64,000 nt of DNA from Pseudomonas fluorescens. GTDB lineage: Bacteria > Pseudomonadota > Gammaproteobacteria > Pseudomonadales > Pseudomonadaceae. Under the pieces are notes generated by a model. It was not told the DNA's origin and made no database searches. It was given only the letters and a program-made list of their open reading frames with translations. Below, piece after piece: positions 1-13,600 of the stretch. How positions within the stretch are numbered: the first letter of the stretch is position 1; each line of letters opens with the position of its first letter. The stretch covers positions 1 through 64,000 of the forward strand of contig NZ_LACC01000022.1 of the NCBI RefSeq assembly GCF_000967965.1, in the 5' to 3' direction. Position numbers and translations under genes: made by a program.

Positions 1-107
1 CAGTTGGGGTTTTGTTTTTGTCCGCAGGAAAGCCACGGCTGCTGGATTTCTATGCAATCGCTCGATGCGTGGCTATCATGCGGGCCTCATTGTGAGGCGA
101 GACCTGC

Positions 108-1067
108 ATGCTGACGTTGTTAAAGCTTCTTAAAGATGGCCGATTCCATTCGGGTCAAGCATTGGGCGCCGCCCTGGGCGTCAGTCGTAGTGCTGTGTGG
201 AAGCAGCTTCAGCATTTGGAAGCTGAGCTGGGTTTGTCTATTCATAAAGTTCGTGGGCGCGGCTATCAATTGTCCGCGCCATTAGCGCTGCTCGATCCTG
301 CCGAGATAAGCGCTCAGGCGCATTCTTGCGCCTGGCCCGTCCAGGTTTACGACTCAATCGACTCCACGAATGCCGAGGCACTGCGCGCTATCGAGCGGGG
401 GCAGGCGGCACCGTTTGTGGTGCTTTCGGAGCGGCAGACAGCCGGACGCGGGCGACGTGGTCGCAAGTGGGTGAGTCCATTCGCAGAAAACGTCTATTAC
501 AGCCTGGTGCTACGCATTGATGGCGGGATGCGTCAGCTGGAGGGTTTGAGTCTCGTCGTTGGACTCGCTGTCTTGCAGACGTTGCGCGAGCTCGGTATTG
601 CAGCCGCTGGATTGAAATGGCCTAACGATGTTCTTGTAGGTCAGAAAAAGATCGCGGGAATACTGCTCGAGTTGGTTGGTGATCCTGCTGACGTGTGCCA
701 CGTGGTCCTGGGGGTGGGGATCAATGTGAACATGCAGTCCGCTGATGAGGTGGACCAGCAGTGGACATCCCTGCGGCTCGAGTCGGGCAAATTGTTTGAT
801 CGCAACCAATTGGTCGCGATGCTGGGGGAGATGCTGCAGCGATACCTGGCTCGTCACCAGGCGGGTGGTTTTTTGGCCATCCAGTCAGAGTGGGAGCAAA
901 ATCACCTGTGGCAGGGGCGAAGCGTGTCGTTGATTGCCGGCGTCAATCAGATTGATGGTGAAGTGCTTGGTATTGATGGCCAGGGCGCTTTGCGCCTGAA
1001 GGTGGATGGTGTGGAGAAAGTCTTCAGTGGTGGTGAGTTGAGCCTGAGGTTGCGTGATGATTCTTGA
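108..1067 (+). CDS. birA: BirA bifunctional biotin--[acetyl-CoA-carboxylase] ligase / biotin operon repressor
   Basis: 319 aa, close to the 321 aa of E. coli BirA. Activates biotin to biotinyl-5'-AMP and transfers it to the carboxyl carrier protein of acetyl-CoA carboxylase; the holo form also represses biotin synthesis genes. Residues about 1-60 form a winged helix ([19 protein letters not shown]). The catalytic part carries the adenylate-binding loop GRGRRGRKW and the motif [17 protein letters not shown], followed by a C-terminal SH3-like domain. The N-terminal helix-turn-helix is complete, so repressor function is expected. The end overlaps the start of coaX, so the two are co-transcribed. 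Bases 1-107 upstream hold a T-rich stretch (about 7-19) that may be the tail of a terminator from the preceding unit; I see no clear promoter there. Confidence 0.97.
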   Translation: MLTLLKLLKDGRFHSGQALGAALGVSRSAVWKQLQHLEAELGLSIHKVRGRGYQLSAPLALLDPAEISAQAHSCAWPVQVYDSIDSTNAEALRAIERGQAAPFVVLSERQTAGRGRRGRKWVSPFAENVYYSLVLRIDGGMRQLEGLSLVVGLAVLQTLRELGIAAAGLKWPNDVLVGQKKIAGILLELVGDPADVCHVVLGVGINVNMQSADEVDQQWTSLRLESGKLFDRNQLVAMLGEMLQRYLARHQAGGFLAIQSEWEQNHLWQGRSVSLIAGVNQIDGEVLGIDGQGALRLKVDGVEKVFSGGELSLRLRDDS

Positions 1068-1806
1068 GCTCGATTGTGGGAATAGTTTCATCAAGTGGCG
1101 TGTGCTTGCCGCTAATGCCGGGCAGGTGCTGGGTGAAGGGGTCGTCGATTCCAATCTCGCGTTGCTGGAGGGGGTGGGGGCGCTCAAAGGGCTTGCCCTC
1201 ACGTTTTGCCGGTTGGTGAGCGTCAGGACCGCAGAGGAAACCGCTGCGCTGACGTCTTTGCTCGGCGATACCTTTGATTTGCCGGTTGTATGCGCAACGC
1301 CTGCGCGAGAAATGTCAGGCGTGCGCAATGGGTATGAAGAGTTTGAGCGGCTGGGTCTGGATCGGTGGCTTGCAATGCTCGGAGGCTTTCATCTGGCTTC
1401 AGGTGCGTGCCTGGTACTCGATTTCGGTACGGCCGTGACCGCTGACTTTATCGCGGCGGATGGAGAGCACCTGGGTGGTTTCATCTGTCCGGGGATGCCG
1501 TTGATGCGCAACCAGTTGCGCACCCACACCCGCAAAATTCGTTATGGGGATCTGGCGGCCGAGCAGGCTCAGGAAAGTCTTGTTCCTGGTCGCGCGACTG
1601 TCGAGGCAGTAGAGCGTGGTTGTCTGTTGATGTTGCGCGGCTTCGTGCTGACCCAGCTCGAATTGGCGCGCAGTTACTGGGGTGAGGACTTTGTCGTGTT
1701 CCTCACCGGGGGGGATGCGAGCCTGGTTGCTGAGGTCGTGCCTCAGGCCAGGGTTGTTCCGGACTTGGTGTTTGTCGGATTGGCCATGGCCTGTCCCTTG
1801 TCCTGA
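1057..1806 (+). CDS. coaX: Type III pantothenate kinase
   Basis: 249 aa. Catalyses ATP-dependent phosphorylation of pantothenate, the first step of coenzyme A synthesis; CoaX enzymes belong to the ASKHA fold and differ from CoaA by being insensitive to CoA feedback. Visible motifs: N-terminal phosphate loop [13 protein letters not shown], the central [13 protein letters not shown] and [15 protein letters not shown] segments, and LTGGDA near the C-terminus. I chose ATG at 1057, seven bases after GAGG; a GTG at 1054 is in frame directly before it. The gene overlaps the last 11 bases of birA, which suggests translational coupling and pairs biotin with CoA metabolism. Confidence 0.96.
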   Translation: MILELDCGNSFIKWRVLAANAGQVLGEGVVDSNLALLEGVGALKGLALTFCRLVSVRTAEETAALTSLLGDTFDLPVVCATPAREMSGVRNGYEEFERLGLDRWLAMLGGFHLASGACLVLDFGTAVTADFIAADGEHLGGFICPGMPLMRNQLRTHTRKIRYGDLAAEQAQESLVPGRATVEAVERGCLLMLRGFVLTQLELARSYWGEDFVVFLTGGDASLVAEVVPQARVVPDLVFVGLAMACPLS

Positions 1807-1813
1807 GGTTTTT

Positions 1814-2254
1814 ATGCGTTGGTTGTTTCTGCTGCTGCTTGTCCTCAATGGCTTCTACTACATCTGGAATCAACAAGAGGCTCCTTTGCGCGCGAAGGAT
1901 GTCACGCCTTTGAGTCTGTATCGCGGATCTCAACAAGATATTCGCTTGTTGAGCGAAGCAAGTGACGTATCCAAGGATAAGGGGAAAGCTGTCTCGACAG
2001 ACAATGGCTGCCTTTATCTGGGCGGCTATACGCGCCAGGAGGCCGCGCAGGCGGTTGAGCGTCGTTTGAGCGGGATGGAGGTCAAGTTTCAGTCTCTGCC
2101 GAAAGCTGCGGCTGAAGGGGCAGGGTATTGGGTGCGTATCGCACCGGAAAGCCGGCGTTGGCTGGACGATTTGCAGCTGCAAAACCTTTCTAAAGAATTC
2201 AATGAGTTAAAACATAAAATAATGCCGTGCGAGGGGGTTGCACCCACCGAATAG
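1814..2254 (+). CDS. Membrane-anchored SPOR-domain-like protein (PA4278-type)
   Basis: 146 aa, start ATG 1814 preceded by GAGG that overlaps the coaX stop. One N-terminal membrane segment (MRWLFLLLLVLNGFYYIW) is followed by a polar linker and a C-terminal region with the spacing of a SPOR fold (CLYLGGYTRQEAAQAVERRL then GYWVRIAP). SPOR domains bind glycan strands stripped of stem peptides at the septum. The fold is inferred from pattern only. It is the last gene of the birA-coaX unit; the same trio occurs upstream of the tRNA cluster in P. aeruginosa. Function unknown. Confidence 0.85.
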   Translation: MRWLFLLLLVLNGFYYIWNQQEAPLRAKDVTPLSLYRGSQQDIRLLSEASDVSKDKGKAVSTDNGCLYLGGYTRQEAAQAVERRLSGMEVKFQSLPKAAAEGAGYWVRIAPESRRWLDDLQLQNLSKEFNELKHKIMPCEGVAPTE

Positions 2255-2266
2255 TTTGCATAGAAT
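2238..2266 (+). promoter_or_regulatory. Sigma-70 promoter P1 upstream of the tRNA cluster
   Basis: -35 TTGCAC (2238-2243), 17-base spacer, -10 TAGAAT (2261-2266), followed by a GC-rich stretch (GGCGCCCGC). The -35 lies inside the last codons of the SPOR-like gene. A hairpin-forming ACACCG/CGGTGT pair (about 2285-2311) follows in the leader. Confidence 0.6.
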
Positions 2267-2356
2267 GGCGCCCGCTCCACAGCGAACACCGGAAACGGTT
2301 AACGGTGTGAGGCGAGGTCAACGCAGCTAAGCTCAGGTTTTTAATGAGAAAAATGC

Positions 2357-2384
2357 TTGACAGAAGGCTGGCATGATGTAGAAT
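2357..2384 (+). promoter_or_regulatory. Strong sigma-70 promoter P2 for tRNA-Tyr-Gly-Thr
   Basis: Consensus -35 TTGACA (2357-2362), 16-base spacer, -10 TAGAAT (2379-2384), then the discriminator GCCGGC, GC-rich as in stringently controlled stable-RNA promoters. Initiation would fall only a few bases before the mature tRNA-Tyr end at 2398. Confidence 0.8.
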
Positions 2385-2397
2385 GCCGGCTCGCTTA

Positions 2398-2482
<85 letters not shown>

Positions 2483-2506
2483 TTTTTAGCGAGAGCTGTA
2501 AGCCTC

Positions 2507-2580
<74 letters not shown>

Positions 2581-2606
2581 AGTTTACAGGTTTTGCACAG
2601 TGTTAC

Positions 2607-2682
2607 GCTCTTGTAGCTCAGTTGGTAGAGCACACCCTTGGTAAGGGTGAGGTCAGCGGTTCAAATCCGCTCAAGAGCTCCA
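2607..2682 (+). tRNA. tRNA-Thr (anticodon GGT)
   Basis: 76 nt with encoded CCA. Acceptor GCTCTTG/CAAGAGC, anticodon stem CACCC/GGGTG around loop TTGGTAA (anticodon GGT), T-loop GGTTCAAATCC. Last gene before a strong terminator. Confidence 0.97.
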
Positions 2683-2688
2683 TATAAC

Positions 2689-2720
2689 AAGGCAGATATG
2701 AAAATATCTGCCTTTGTTTT
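2689..2720 (+). terminator. Rho-independent terminator after tRNA-Thr
   Basis: Perfect 9-bp stem GGCAGATAT (2691-2699) / ATATCTGCC (2704-2712) with GAAA tetraloop, extended by AA/TT, followed by TTTGTTTT. It ends the tRNA transcript where P. aeruginosa continues into tufB. Confidence 0.9.
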
Positions 2721-2807
2721 AGGTGGTAGTGGTTGCGCCTGATTGTGTTTCTGAAGGTTGCCGGTGTCGTGAATGCCGGTGTTGCAGCCAGGGTTGCCTA
2801 GTAAGTG

Positions 2808-2836
2808 TTGTAAAGTCTTTTTCGGGTCGGCATAAT
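2808..2836 (+). promoter_or_regulatory. Sigma-70 promoter for tRNA-Trp-secE-nusG
   Basis: -35 TTGTAA (2808-2813), 17-base spacer, -10 CATAAT (2831-2836), 20 bases before the tRNA-Trp 5' end. The only good promoter between the preceding terminator and nusG. The 2721-2807 stretch before it holds no ORF. Confidence 0.7.
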
Positions 2837-2856
2837 GGTCGGCCTGATTTTGTTTT

Positions 2857-2932
2857 AGGTCAGTAGCTCAATTGGCAGAGCGACGGTCTCCAAAACCGTA
2901 GGTTGGGGGTTCGATTCCCTCCTGACCTGCCA
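2857..2932 (+). tRNA. tRNA-Trp (anticodon CCA)
   Basis: 76 nt with encoded CCA end. Acceptor AGGTCAG/CTGACCT, anticodon stem ACGGT/ACCGT around loop CTCCAAA (anticodon CCA), T-loop GGTTCGATTCC. Co-transcribed with secE, which starts 45 bases downstream. Confidence 0.97.
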
Positions 2933-2977
2933 GATTCACTCGGTGTGTCTGGCTTTCTTTTCACAGGATCTTCATAG

Positions 2978-3346
2978 ATGACTCCTAAAGCTGAAGCTCA
3001 AGGCTCTCGTTTCGACCTCCTCAAGTGGCTTGTAGTAGTTGTTCTGGTGGTTGTTGGCGTTGTTGGCAATCAGTACTTTTCTGCTTCGCCGATCCTGTAC
3101 CGTGTACTCGCATTGCTTGCTATTGCTGCCGTAGCTGCCTTTGTAGGCCTGCAGACGGTCAAGGGCAAGTCTTTCTTTGTACTGGTTAAGGAGGCGCGTA
3201 CCGAAATTCGTAAAGTCGTTTGGCCAACTCGCCAAGAAACCACGCAGACCACGTTGATCGTTGTGGCTGTTGTCCTGGTTATGGCGTTGCTGTTGTGGGG
3301 GCTTGATTCCCTGCTCGGCTGGCTTGTTTCCTTGATCGTCGGCTAA
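2978..3346 (+). CDS. secE: Preprotein translocase subunit SecE
   Basis: 122 aa. Clamp subunit of the inner-membrane SecYEG channel. Three hydrophobic segments are seen (residues about 17-35, 41-59 and 92-121) around the conserved amphipathic cytosolic stretch VKEARTEIRKVVWPTRQET, the hallmark of the family. This is the three-TM, E. coli-like form. AGGA lies before ATG 2978. nusG starts nine bases after the stop. Confidence 0.97.
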   Translation: MTPKAEAQGSRFDLLKWLVVVVLVVVGVVGNQYFSASPILYRVLALLAIAAVAAFVGLQTVKGKSFFVLVKEARTEIRKVVWPTRQETTQTTLIVVAVVLVMALLLWGLDSLLGWLVSLIVG

Positions 3347-3355
3347 GGGTGTCCC

Positions 3356-3889
3356 GTGGCTAAGCGTTGGTATGTTGTGCATGCTTACTCCGGTTACGAG
3401 AAGCATGTAATGCGCTCGCTGGTCGAGCGCGTAAAGCTGGCCGGTATGGAAGATGGCTTCGGCGAGATTCTGGTTCCCACTGAAGAAGTGGTTGAAATGC
3501 GCAATGGCCAGAAGCGCAAGAGCGAACGCAAATTCTTCCCTGGCTATGTGCTGGTGCAGATGGATATGAACGAGGGTACTTGGCACTTGGTCAAGGACAC
3601 TCCTCGGGTGATGGGTTTCATTGGCGGTACTGCCGATAAGCCTGCGCCAATCACCGATAAAGAAGCAGAAGCGATTCTGCGCCGCGTTGCCGATGGTAGC
3701 GACAAGCCGAAGCCGAAGACGTTGTTCGAGCCGGGTGAGTCGGTGCGCGTCAATGATGGTCCGTTCGCAGACTTTACCGGTGTTGTTGAAGAAGTTAACT
3801 ACGAAAAGAGCCGGATTCAGGTCGCAGTGCTCATTTTCGGTCGCTCTACTCCGGTGGAGCTCGAGTTCAGCCAGGTCGAAAAGGTCTAG
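3356..3889 (+). CDS. nusG: Transcription termination/antitermination factor NusG
   Basis: 177 aa. Binds RNA polymerase across the cleft, raises processivity and links polymerase to Rho or to ribosomal S10. N-terminal NGN domain ([32 protein letters not shown]) and C-terminal KOW domain ([22 protein letters not shown]) are intact. GTG start at 3356 with AAGGGTG in front. Operon partner of secE; a strong terminator follows at 3905. Confidence 0.98.
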   Translation: MAKRWYVVHAYSGYEKHVMRSLVERVKLAGMEDGFGEILVPTEEVVEMRNGQKRKSERKFFPGYVLVQMDMNEGTWHLVKDTPRVMGFIGGTADKPAPITDKEAEAILRRVADGSDKPKPKTLFEPGESVRVNDGPFADFTGVVEEVNYEKSRIQVAVLIFGRSTPVELEFSQVEKV

Positions 3890-3904
3890 TTGAGCAAAAA
3901 TCCC

Positions 3905-3935
3905 AACCCCGCAGCCGTAGGCTGTGGGGTTTTGT
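3905..3935 (+). terminator. Rho-independent terminator after nusG
   Basis: 10-bp stem CCCCGCAGCC (3907-3916) / GGCTGTGGGG (3920-3929), loop GTA, one G-T wobble, followed by TTTTGT. Separates secE-nusG from rplKA. Confidence 0.9.
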
Positions 3936-4006
3936 CGTCACTGGGATAAACGCGCAAGTAACCGGGGAGCCTCTCGAGGCGTTCGAACCCGTAATTGGAG
4001 TGCCTC

Positions 4007-4438
4007 ATGGCCAAGAAGATTACCGCTTACATCAAGCTGCAAGTGAAGGCCGCTCAGGCTAACCCAAGCCCACCTGTTGGTCCTGCTCTGGGTCAGCACG
4101 GCGTGAACATCATGGAATTCTGCAAGGCTTTCAACGCCCGTACTCAGGGTCTTGAGCCAGGTCTGCCGACTCCAGTGATCATCACTGTCTACAGCGACCG
4201 TAGCTTCACTTTCGAAACCAAATCCACCCCTGCTTCGGTTCTGCTGAAGAAGGCGGCCGGTCTGACCAGCGGTTCCGCTCGTCCGAACACCGTTAAGGTT
4301 GGCACCGTGACTCGTGCACAGCTGGAAGAAATCGCGAAAACCAAAAACGCGGATCTGACTGCAGCTGATATGGAAGCAGCCGTGCGTACTATCGCCGGTT
4401 CTGCTCGTAGCATGGGCCTTAACGTGGAGGGTGTGTAA
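4007..4438 (+). CDS. rplK: 50S ribosomal protein L11
   Basis: 143 aa. Binds the GTPase-associated region of 23S rRNA at the stalk base. ATG 4007 is chosen because GGAG (3997-4000) precedes it; the in-frame TTG at 3995 overlaps that ribosome-binding sequence. The proline-rich hinge [15 protein letters not shown] is canonical. The roughly 70-base leader after the nusG terminator is where L1 feedback would act in E. coli; I could not identify the site or a convincing promoter. Stop and rplA start share one base (TAATG). Confidence 0.98.
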   Translation: MAKKITAYIKLQVKAAQANPSPPVGPALGQHGVNIMEFCKAFNARTQGLEPGLPTPVIITVYSDRSFTFETKSTPASVLLKKAAGLTSGSARPNTVKVGTVTRAQLEEIAKTKNADLTAADMEAAVRTIAGSARSMGLNVEGV

Positions 4439-5133
4439 TGGCTAAGCTGACCAAGCGTCAAAAGGCTATCGCCGGCAAAATCGAAGCAGGCAAGGCCTAC
4501 AACTTTGTAGACGCTGCTGCCCTGCTGGCTGAGCTGTCGACTGTCAAGTTCAGCGAGTCGTTCGACGTAGCTGTAAACCTGGGTGTTGACCCGCGTAAAT
4601 CCGACCAGGTCGTTCGTAGCGCTACTGTGCTGCCACACGGCACTGGCAAGACCGTTCGCGTTGCTGTGTTCACCCAGGGTCCAGCTGCTGAAGCCGCTTT
4701 GGCTGCCGGCGCTGACCGTGTAGGCATGGACGACCTGGCCGCCGAAATGAAAGGCGGCGACCTGAACTATGACGTAGTGATCGCATCCCCGGATGCAATG
4801 CGCGTTGTAGGTCAGTTGGGTCAGATCCTCGGTCCACGTGGCCTGATGCCTAACCCTAAAGTCGGCACCGTAACTCCAGACGTAGCTACCGCGGTTAAAA
4901 ACGCCAAGGCTGGTCAGGTTCGTTATCGCACCGACAAAAACGGCATCATCCACACTTCCGTTGGCAAGATCGGCTTCGACGCCGTCAAGCTGAAGGAAAA
5001 CGTTGAAGCCCTGATCGCTGATCTGAAGCGTATCAAGCCAGCTGCCTCGAAAGGCATTTACGTCAAGCGCGTTACCCTGAGCACCACTATGGGCCCAGGT
5101 CTGGTCATCGACCAAAGCTCGCTCGACGCGTAA
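4438..5133 (+). CDS. rplA: 50S ribosomal protein L1
   Basis: 231 aa. Binds helices 76-78 of 23S rRNA (the L1 stalk that moves E-site tRNA) and in E. coli represses its own rplK-rplA message. Conserved [10 protein letters not shown], the central [17 protein letters not shown] loop and [13 protein letters not shown] are present. Translationally coupled to rplK by the one-base overlap. Confidence 0.98.
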   Translation: MAKLTKRQKAIAGKIEAGKAYNFVDAAALLAELSTVKFSESFDVAVNLGVDPRKSDQVVRSATVLPHGTGKTVRVAVFTQGPAAEAALAAGADRVGMDDLAAEMKGGDLNYDVVIASPDAMRVVGQLGQILGPRGLMPNPKVGTVTPDVATAVKNAKAGQVRYRTDKNGIIHTSVGKIGFDAVKLKENVEALIADLKRIKPAASKGIYVKRVTLSTTMGPGLVIDQSSLDA

Positions 5134-5140
5134 GACACAG

Positions 5141-5164
5141 ATTGGCGCAAGCGATTGCGCCAAT
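5141..5164 (+). promoter_or_regulatory. Perfect hairpin in the rplA-rplJ spacer
   Basis: ATTGGCGCAA (5141-5150) and TTGCGCCAAT (5155-5164) form a perfect 10-bp stem closed by GCGA. It is followed by GAAAAATTGGGG, not a T-run, so it looks more like an RNA processing or stability element than a terminator. Confidence 0.6.
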
Positions 5165-5331
5165 TGAAAAATTGGGGTCCCTGCCTGGCGGGGGCTATCC
5201 AAGACCGTAGGCGACGCAAGTCTTAAACCTCAAGCCTACGCAGATGGTGCTCCCGGTTCCTTACCGAATCAGACACCAAAACGACATCCGGTTTCGACCA
5301 GATGAAACGGTAACAAGCAGGAGTTAAACCC
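5165..5331 (+). promoter_or_regulatory. Structured rplJ leader (probable L10 autoregulatory leader)
   Basis: About 165 bases between rplA and rplJ without an ORF. It contains paired GC-rich blocks, for example GTAGGCG (about 5207) against CGCCTAC-like bases at 5233-5240, and the GGTGCTCCCGGTT stretch near 5245 in the position of the L10(L12)4 binding region. Autoregulation of the rplJL unit through this leader is established in E. coli; assignment here rests on position and partial pattern. Confidence 0.55.
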
Positions 5332-5832
5332 GTGGCAATTAAACTCGAAGACAAGAAGGCCATCGTCGCTGAAGTCAACGAGGCTGCCAAAGTCGCTCTG
5401 TCCGCTGTCGTGGCTGATGCCCGTGGCGTAACAGTAGGCGCGATGACCGGACTCCGTAAAGAGGCTCGTGAAGCTGGCGTTTACGTACGTGTTGTACGTA
5501 ACACCCTGCTCAAGCGCGCTGTTGCTGACACTGAATTCAGTGTCCTCAACGACGTGTTCACTGGCCCTACCCTGATTGCGTTCTCCAAAGAACATCCAGG
5601 CGCTGCTGCCCGGATCTTCAAGGAATTCGCAAAGGGTCAGGACAAGTTCGAGATCAAGGCAGCTGCGTTCGAGGGCAAGTTCCTCGCAGCTAACCAAATC
5701 GACGTACTGGCAACTCTGCCGACCCGTGACGAAGCAATTTCTCAGCTGATGAGCGTGATTCAAGGCGCTACCAGCAAGTTGGCTCGTACTCTGGCGGCAA
5801 TTCGCGACCAGAAAGAAGCTGCTGCAGCCTAA
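5332..5832 (+). CDS. rplJ: 50S ribosomal protein L10
   Basis: 166 aa. Anchors the L7/L12 dimers to the stalk base. GTG start at 5332 with AGGAG eight to twelve bases upstream. The N-terminal rRNA-binding part ([35 protein letters not shown]) and a C-terminal helix for L12 binding, ending in an Ala-rich tail, are visible. rplL follows after 75 bases. Confidence 0.97.
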   Translation: MAIKLEDKKAIVAEVNEAAKVALSAVVADARGVTVGAMTGLRKEAREAGVYVRVVRNTLLKRAVADTEFSVLNDVFTGPTLIAFSKEHPGAAARIFKEFAKGQDKFEIKAAAFEGKFLAANQIDVLATLPTRDEAISQLMSVIQGATSKLARTLAAIRDQKEAAAA

Positions 5833-5907
5833 GGCTCGTCAACTTCTCGCGTTTTTTGTTTTTTTCGATGGTCGCGTAGGCCGTCCCCAATATCAGGAAT
5901 TAGATTC

Positions 5908-6273
5908 ATGTCTATCTCTCAGAACGATATCCTTGAAGCAGTTGGCAGCATGTCCGTAATGGAAGTTGTTGAGCTGATCAAAGCTTTCGAAGAAAAATTC
6001 GGTGTTACCGCTGCTGCTGCATCGGCAGGTCCTGCCGCTGCTGCCGCTGTTGTTGAAGAGCAAACTGAATTCAACGTCATGCTGCTGGAAGCTGGCGAGA
6101 AGAAAGTTAACGTGATCAAGGCAGTACGTGAACTGACCGGTCTGGGCCTGAAAGAAGCCAAGGCTGTAGTTGACGGCGCTCCTGCCATGGTTCTGGAAGC
6201 AGTGACCAAAGATGCAGGCGACAAAGCCAAAGCAACTCTGGAAGAAGCAGGCGCTAAAGTCGAGCTGAAGTAA
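5908..6273 (+). CDS. rplL: 50S ribosomal protein L7/L12
   Basis: 121 aa. Multi-copy stalk protein that recruits and activates translational GTPases. The N-terminal dimerisation helix ([20 protein letters not shown]), the Ala-rich hinge around residues 36-51 and the C-terminal domain ([33 protein letters not shown]) are all canonical. GGAAT-type ribosome-binding site before ATG 5908. A terminator-like hairpin lies 47 bases after the stop. Confidence 0.98.
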   Translation: MSISQNDILEAVGSMSVMEVVELIKAFEEKFGVTAAAASAGPAAAAAVVEEQTEFNVMLLEAGEKKVNVIKAVRELTGLGLKEAKAVVDGAPAMVLEAVTKDAGDKAKATLEEAGAKVELK

Positions 6274-6319
6274 GCATCGACTTTGCGTCTCCAGCCCGAG
6301 CGTTAAGCGACAGGCTGAT

Positions 6320-6348
6320 GGCTGGTGGCTCTTGCCACCGGCCTTTTT
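6320..6348 (+). terminator. Terminator-like attenuator between rplL and rpoB
   Basis: 10-bp stem GGCTGGTGGC (6320-6329) / GCCACCGGCC (6334-6343), loop TCTT, one G-T pair, then TTTTT. Since rpoB has no obvious promoter in the 220-base spacer, partial read-through is expected, as at the known E. coli rplL-rpoB attenuator. A smaller CTCCC/GGGAG hairpin sits at 6444-6456 near the rpoB start. Confidence 0.75.
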
Positions 6349-6493
6349 CCGTTATTGGCAGCCGACTGGGTCGGTGCCGATAACGTGCTGTAACCACCCG
6401 ATGCGGTGGCGCAAACCATGGGGTTTGCACGATTTTCTGGCTGCTCCCGTCGGGAGGGGCCAAACAAGCAGGTGACCAAGCTGGGGAACGCTG

Positions 6494-10567
<4,074 letters not shown>

Positions 10568-10631
10568 CACGTGACGCGAATCGAGAGCGGGGCAGGATTG
10601 CCCGCTCTCTGCTCCGCCAGGAGGAAAGGCC

Positions 10632-13600
10632 TTGAAAGACCTACTGAATTTGCTGAAAAACCAGGGTCAAGTCGAAGAGTTCGACGCCATCCGTATCGGA
10701 TTGGCATCGCCTGAGATGATCCGTTCGTGGTCGTTCGGTGAAGTTAAAAAGCCGGAAACCATTAACTACCGTACGTTCAAACCTGAGCGTGACGGCCTGT
10801 TCTGCGCCAAGATCTTTGGCCCGGTAAAGGATTACGAGTGCCTGTGCGGTAAGTACAAGCGCTTGAAGCACCGTGGTGTGATCTGCGAGAAGTGCGGCGT
10901 TGAAGTCGCGCTGGCAAAAGTTCGTCGTGAGCGCATGGCGCACATCGAACTGGCCTCGCCAGTTGCCCACATCTGGTTCCTGAAATCACTGCCGTCCCGT
11001 ATCGGCTTGCTGATGGACATGACCCTGCGTGATATCGAACGCGTTCTCTACTTCGAGAGCTACGTCGTTATCGATCCAGGCATGACCACCCTTGAAAAAG
11101 GTCAGCTGCTGAACGATGAGCAGTACTTCGAAGCGCTTGAAGAGTTCGGCGACGATTTCGATGCCCGCATGGGTGCCGAAGCTGTCCGCGAACTGCTGCA
11201 CGCTATCGACCTGGAGCACGAGATTGGTCGCCTGCGTGAAGAGATTCCGCAAACCAACTCCGAAACCAAGATCAAGAAGCTGTCCAAGCGTCTGAAGTTG
11301 ATGGAAGCCTTCCAGGGTTCCGGCAACCTGCCAGAGTGGATGGTGCTGACCGTTCTGCCGGTTCTGCCGCCAGATCTGCGTCCACTGGTCCCGCTCGATG
11401 GCGGTCGCTTCGCGACTTCCGACCTCAACGATCTGTATCGTCGAGTGATCAACCGTAACAACCGTTTGAAGCGCCTGCTGGATCTGTCCGCTCCGGACAT
11501 CATCGTGCGCAACGAAAAGCGTATGTTGCAGGAAGCTGTCGACGCACTGCTCGACAACGGTCGCCGTGGCCGCGCTATCACCGGTTCGAACAAGCGTCCT
11601 CTGAAATCCCTGGCTGACATGATCAAGGGTAAGCAGGGTCGTTTCCGTCAGAACTTGCTCGGTAAGCGTGTTGACTACTCCGGCCGTTCGGTAATTACCG
11701 TAGGTCCGACCCTGCGTCTGCACCAGTGCGGTCTGCCGAAGAAAATGGCTCTCGAGCTGTTCAAGCCGTTCATTTTCGGCAAGCTGGAAATGCGTGGTCT
11801 TGCTACCACCATCAAGGCTGCCAAGAAGATGGTCGAGCGCGAGCTGCCAGAGGTCTGGGACGTTCTCGCTGAAGTGATTCGCGAACACCCGGTACTTCTC
11901 AACCGTGCACCGACCCTTCACCGTCTGGGTATCCAGGCGTTTGAACCGGTACTGATCGAAGGTAAGGCTATCCAGCTGCACCCTCTGGTCTGCGCCGCGT
12001 ACAACGCCGACTTCGACGGCGACCAAATGGCCGTGCACGTACCGCTGACGCTGGAAGCCCAGCTCGAAGCGCGTGCGTTGATGATGTCGACCAACAACAT
12101 TCTGTCGCCAGCCAACGGTGAGCCAATCATCGTTCCGTCGCAGGACGTTGTATTGGGTCTGTACTACATGACTCGTGAAGCGATCAACGCCAAGGGCGAA
12201 GGTCGTGTGTTCGCGGATCTGCAGGAAGTTGACCGTGTATTCCGTGCCGGCGAAGCCGCACTGCACGCCAAGGTTAAAGTCCGGATCAACGAAACCGTCA
12301 ACGACCGTGATGGCGGCAGCGTGAGCAACACCCGTATCGTCGACACCACTGTCGGCCGTGCTCTGTTGTTCCAGGTTGTGCCAAAGGGTCTGTCGTACGA
12401 CGTCGTCAACCTGCCGATGAAGAAAAAGGCGATCTCCAAGCTGATCAACCAGTGCTATCGCGTGGTTGGTTTGAAAGAGACTGTGATCTTCGCTGACCAG
12501 TTGATGTACACCGGTTTTGCTTATTCGACCATTTCCGGCGTTTCCATCGGTGTTAACGACTTCGTTATCCCGGATGAAAAAGCCCGCATCATCAATGCTG
12601 CTACTGATGAAGTGAAAGAGATCGAAAGCCAGTACGCCTCCGGCCTGGTAACCCAGGGCGAGAAGTACAACAAAGTGATCGACCTTTGGTCCAAGGCGAA
12701 CGACGAAGTTTCCAAGGCGATGATGGCCAACCTCTCGAAAGAGAAAGTCATCGACCGTCATGGCGTCGAAGTCGACCAGGAATCCTTCAACTCGATGTAC
12801 ATGATGGCCGACTCGGGTGCGCGGGGTTCCGCAGCACAGATTCGTCAGCTGGCCGGTATGCGTGGCCTGATGGCCAAGCCGGACGGTTCCATCATTGAAA
12901 CGCCGATTACTGCGAACTTCCGTGAAGGTTTGAGCGTACTTCAGTACTTCATCTCCACTCACGGTGCTCGTAAGGGTCTTGCGGATACCGCGTTGAAAAC
13001 GGCTAACTCCGGTTATCTGACTCGTCGTCTGGTAGACGTTGCACAAGATCTGGTTGTAACCGAGATCGATTGCGGCACCGAACACGGTCTACTGATGACT
13101 CCGCACATTGAAGGCGGTGACGTTGTAGAGCCGCTGGGTGAGCGCGTATTGGGTCGTGTTATCGCCCGTGACGTATTCAAGCCAGGTACCGAGGACGTCA
13201 TCGTTCCTGCCGGCACCCTGGTAGACGAAAAGTGGGTCGAGTTCATCGAGCTCAACAGCATCGACGAAGTGATCGTGCGTTCGCCGATCAGCTGCGAAAC
13301 CCGCTTCGGTATTTGCGCCAAGTGCTACGGCCGCGATCTGGCTCGTGGTCACCAGGTGAACATCGGTGAAGCGGTCGGCGTTATCGCTGCCCAGTCCATC
13401 GGTGAACCGGGTACCCAGCTGACGATGCGTACGTTCCACATCGGTGGTGCGGCAAGCCGGACCTCCGCAGCCGACAGCGTTCAGGTGAAGAATGGCGGTA
13501 CCGTCCGTCTGCATAACCTGAAGCACGTTGAGCGAGTGGATGGTTGCCTGGTTGCTGTGTCCCGTTCCGGTGAGCTGGCCATCGCTGATGACTTCGGTCG

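Noticed and set aside
2721-2807. Remnant of a tuf gene between tRNA-Thr and tRNA-Trp
   Set aside because: No EF-Tu codons can be read in any frame; only a promoter region is visible.
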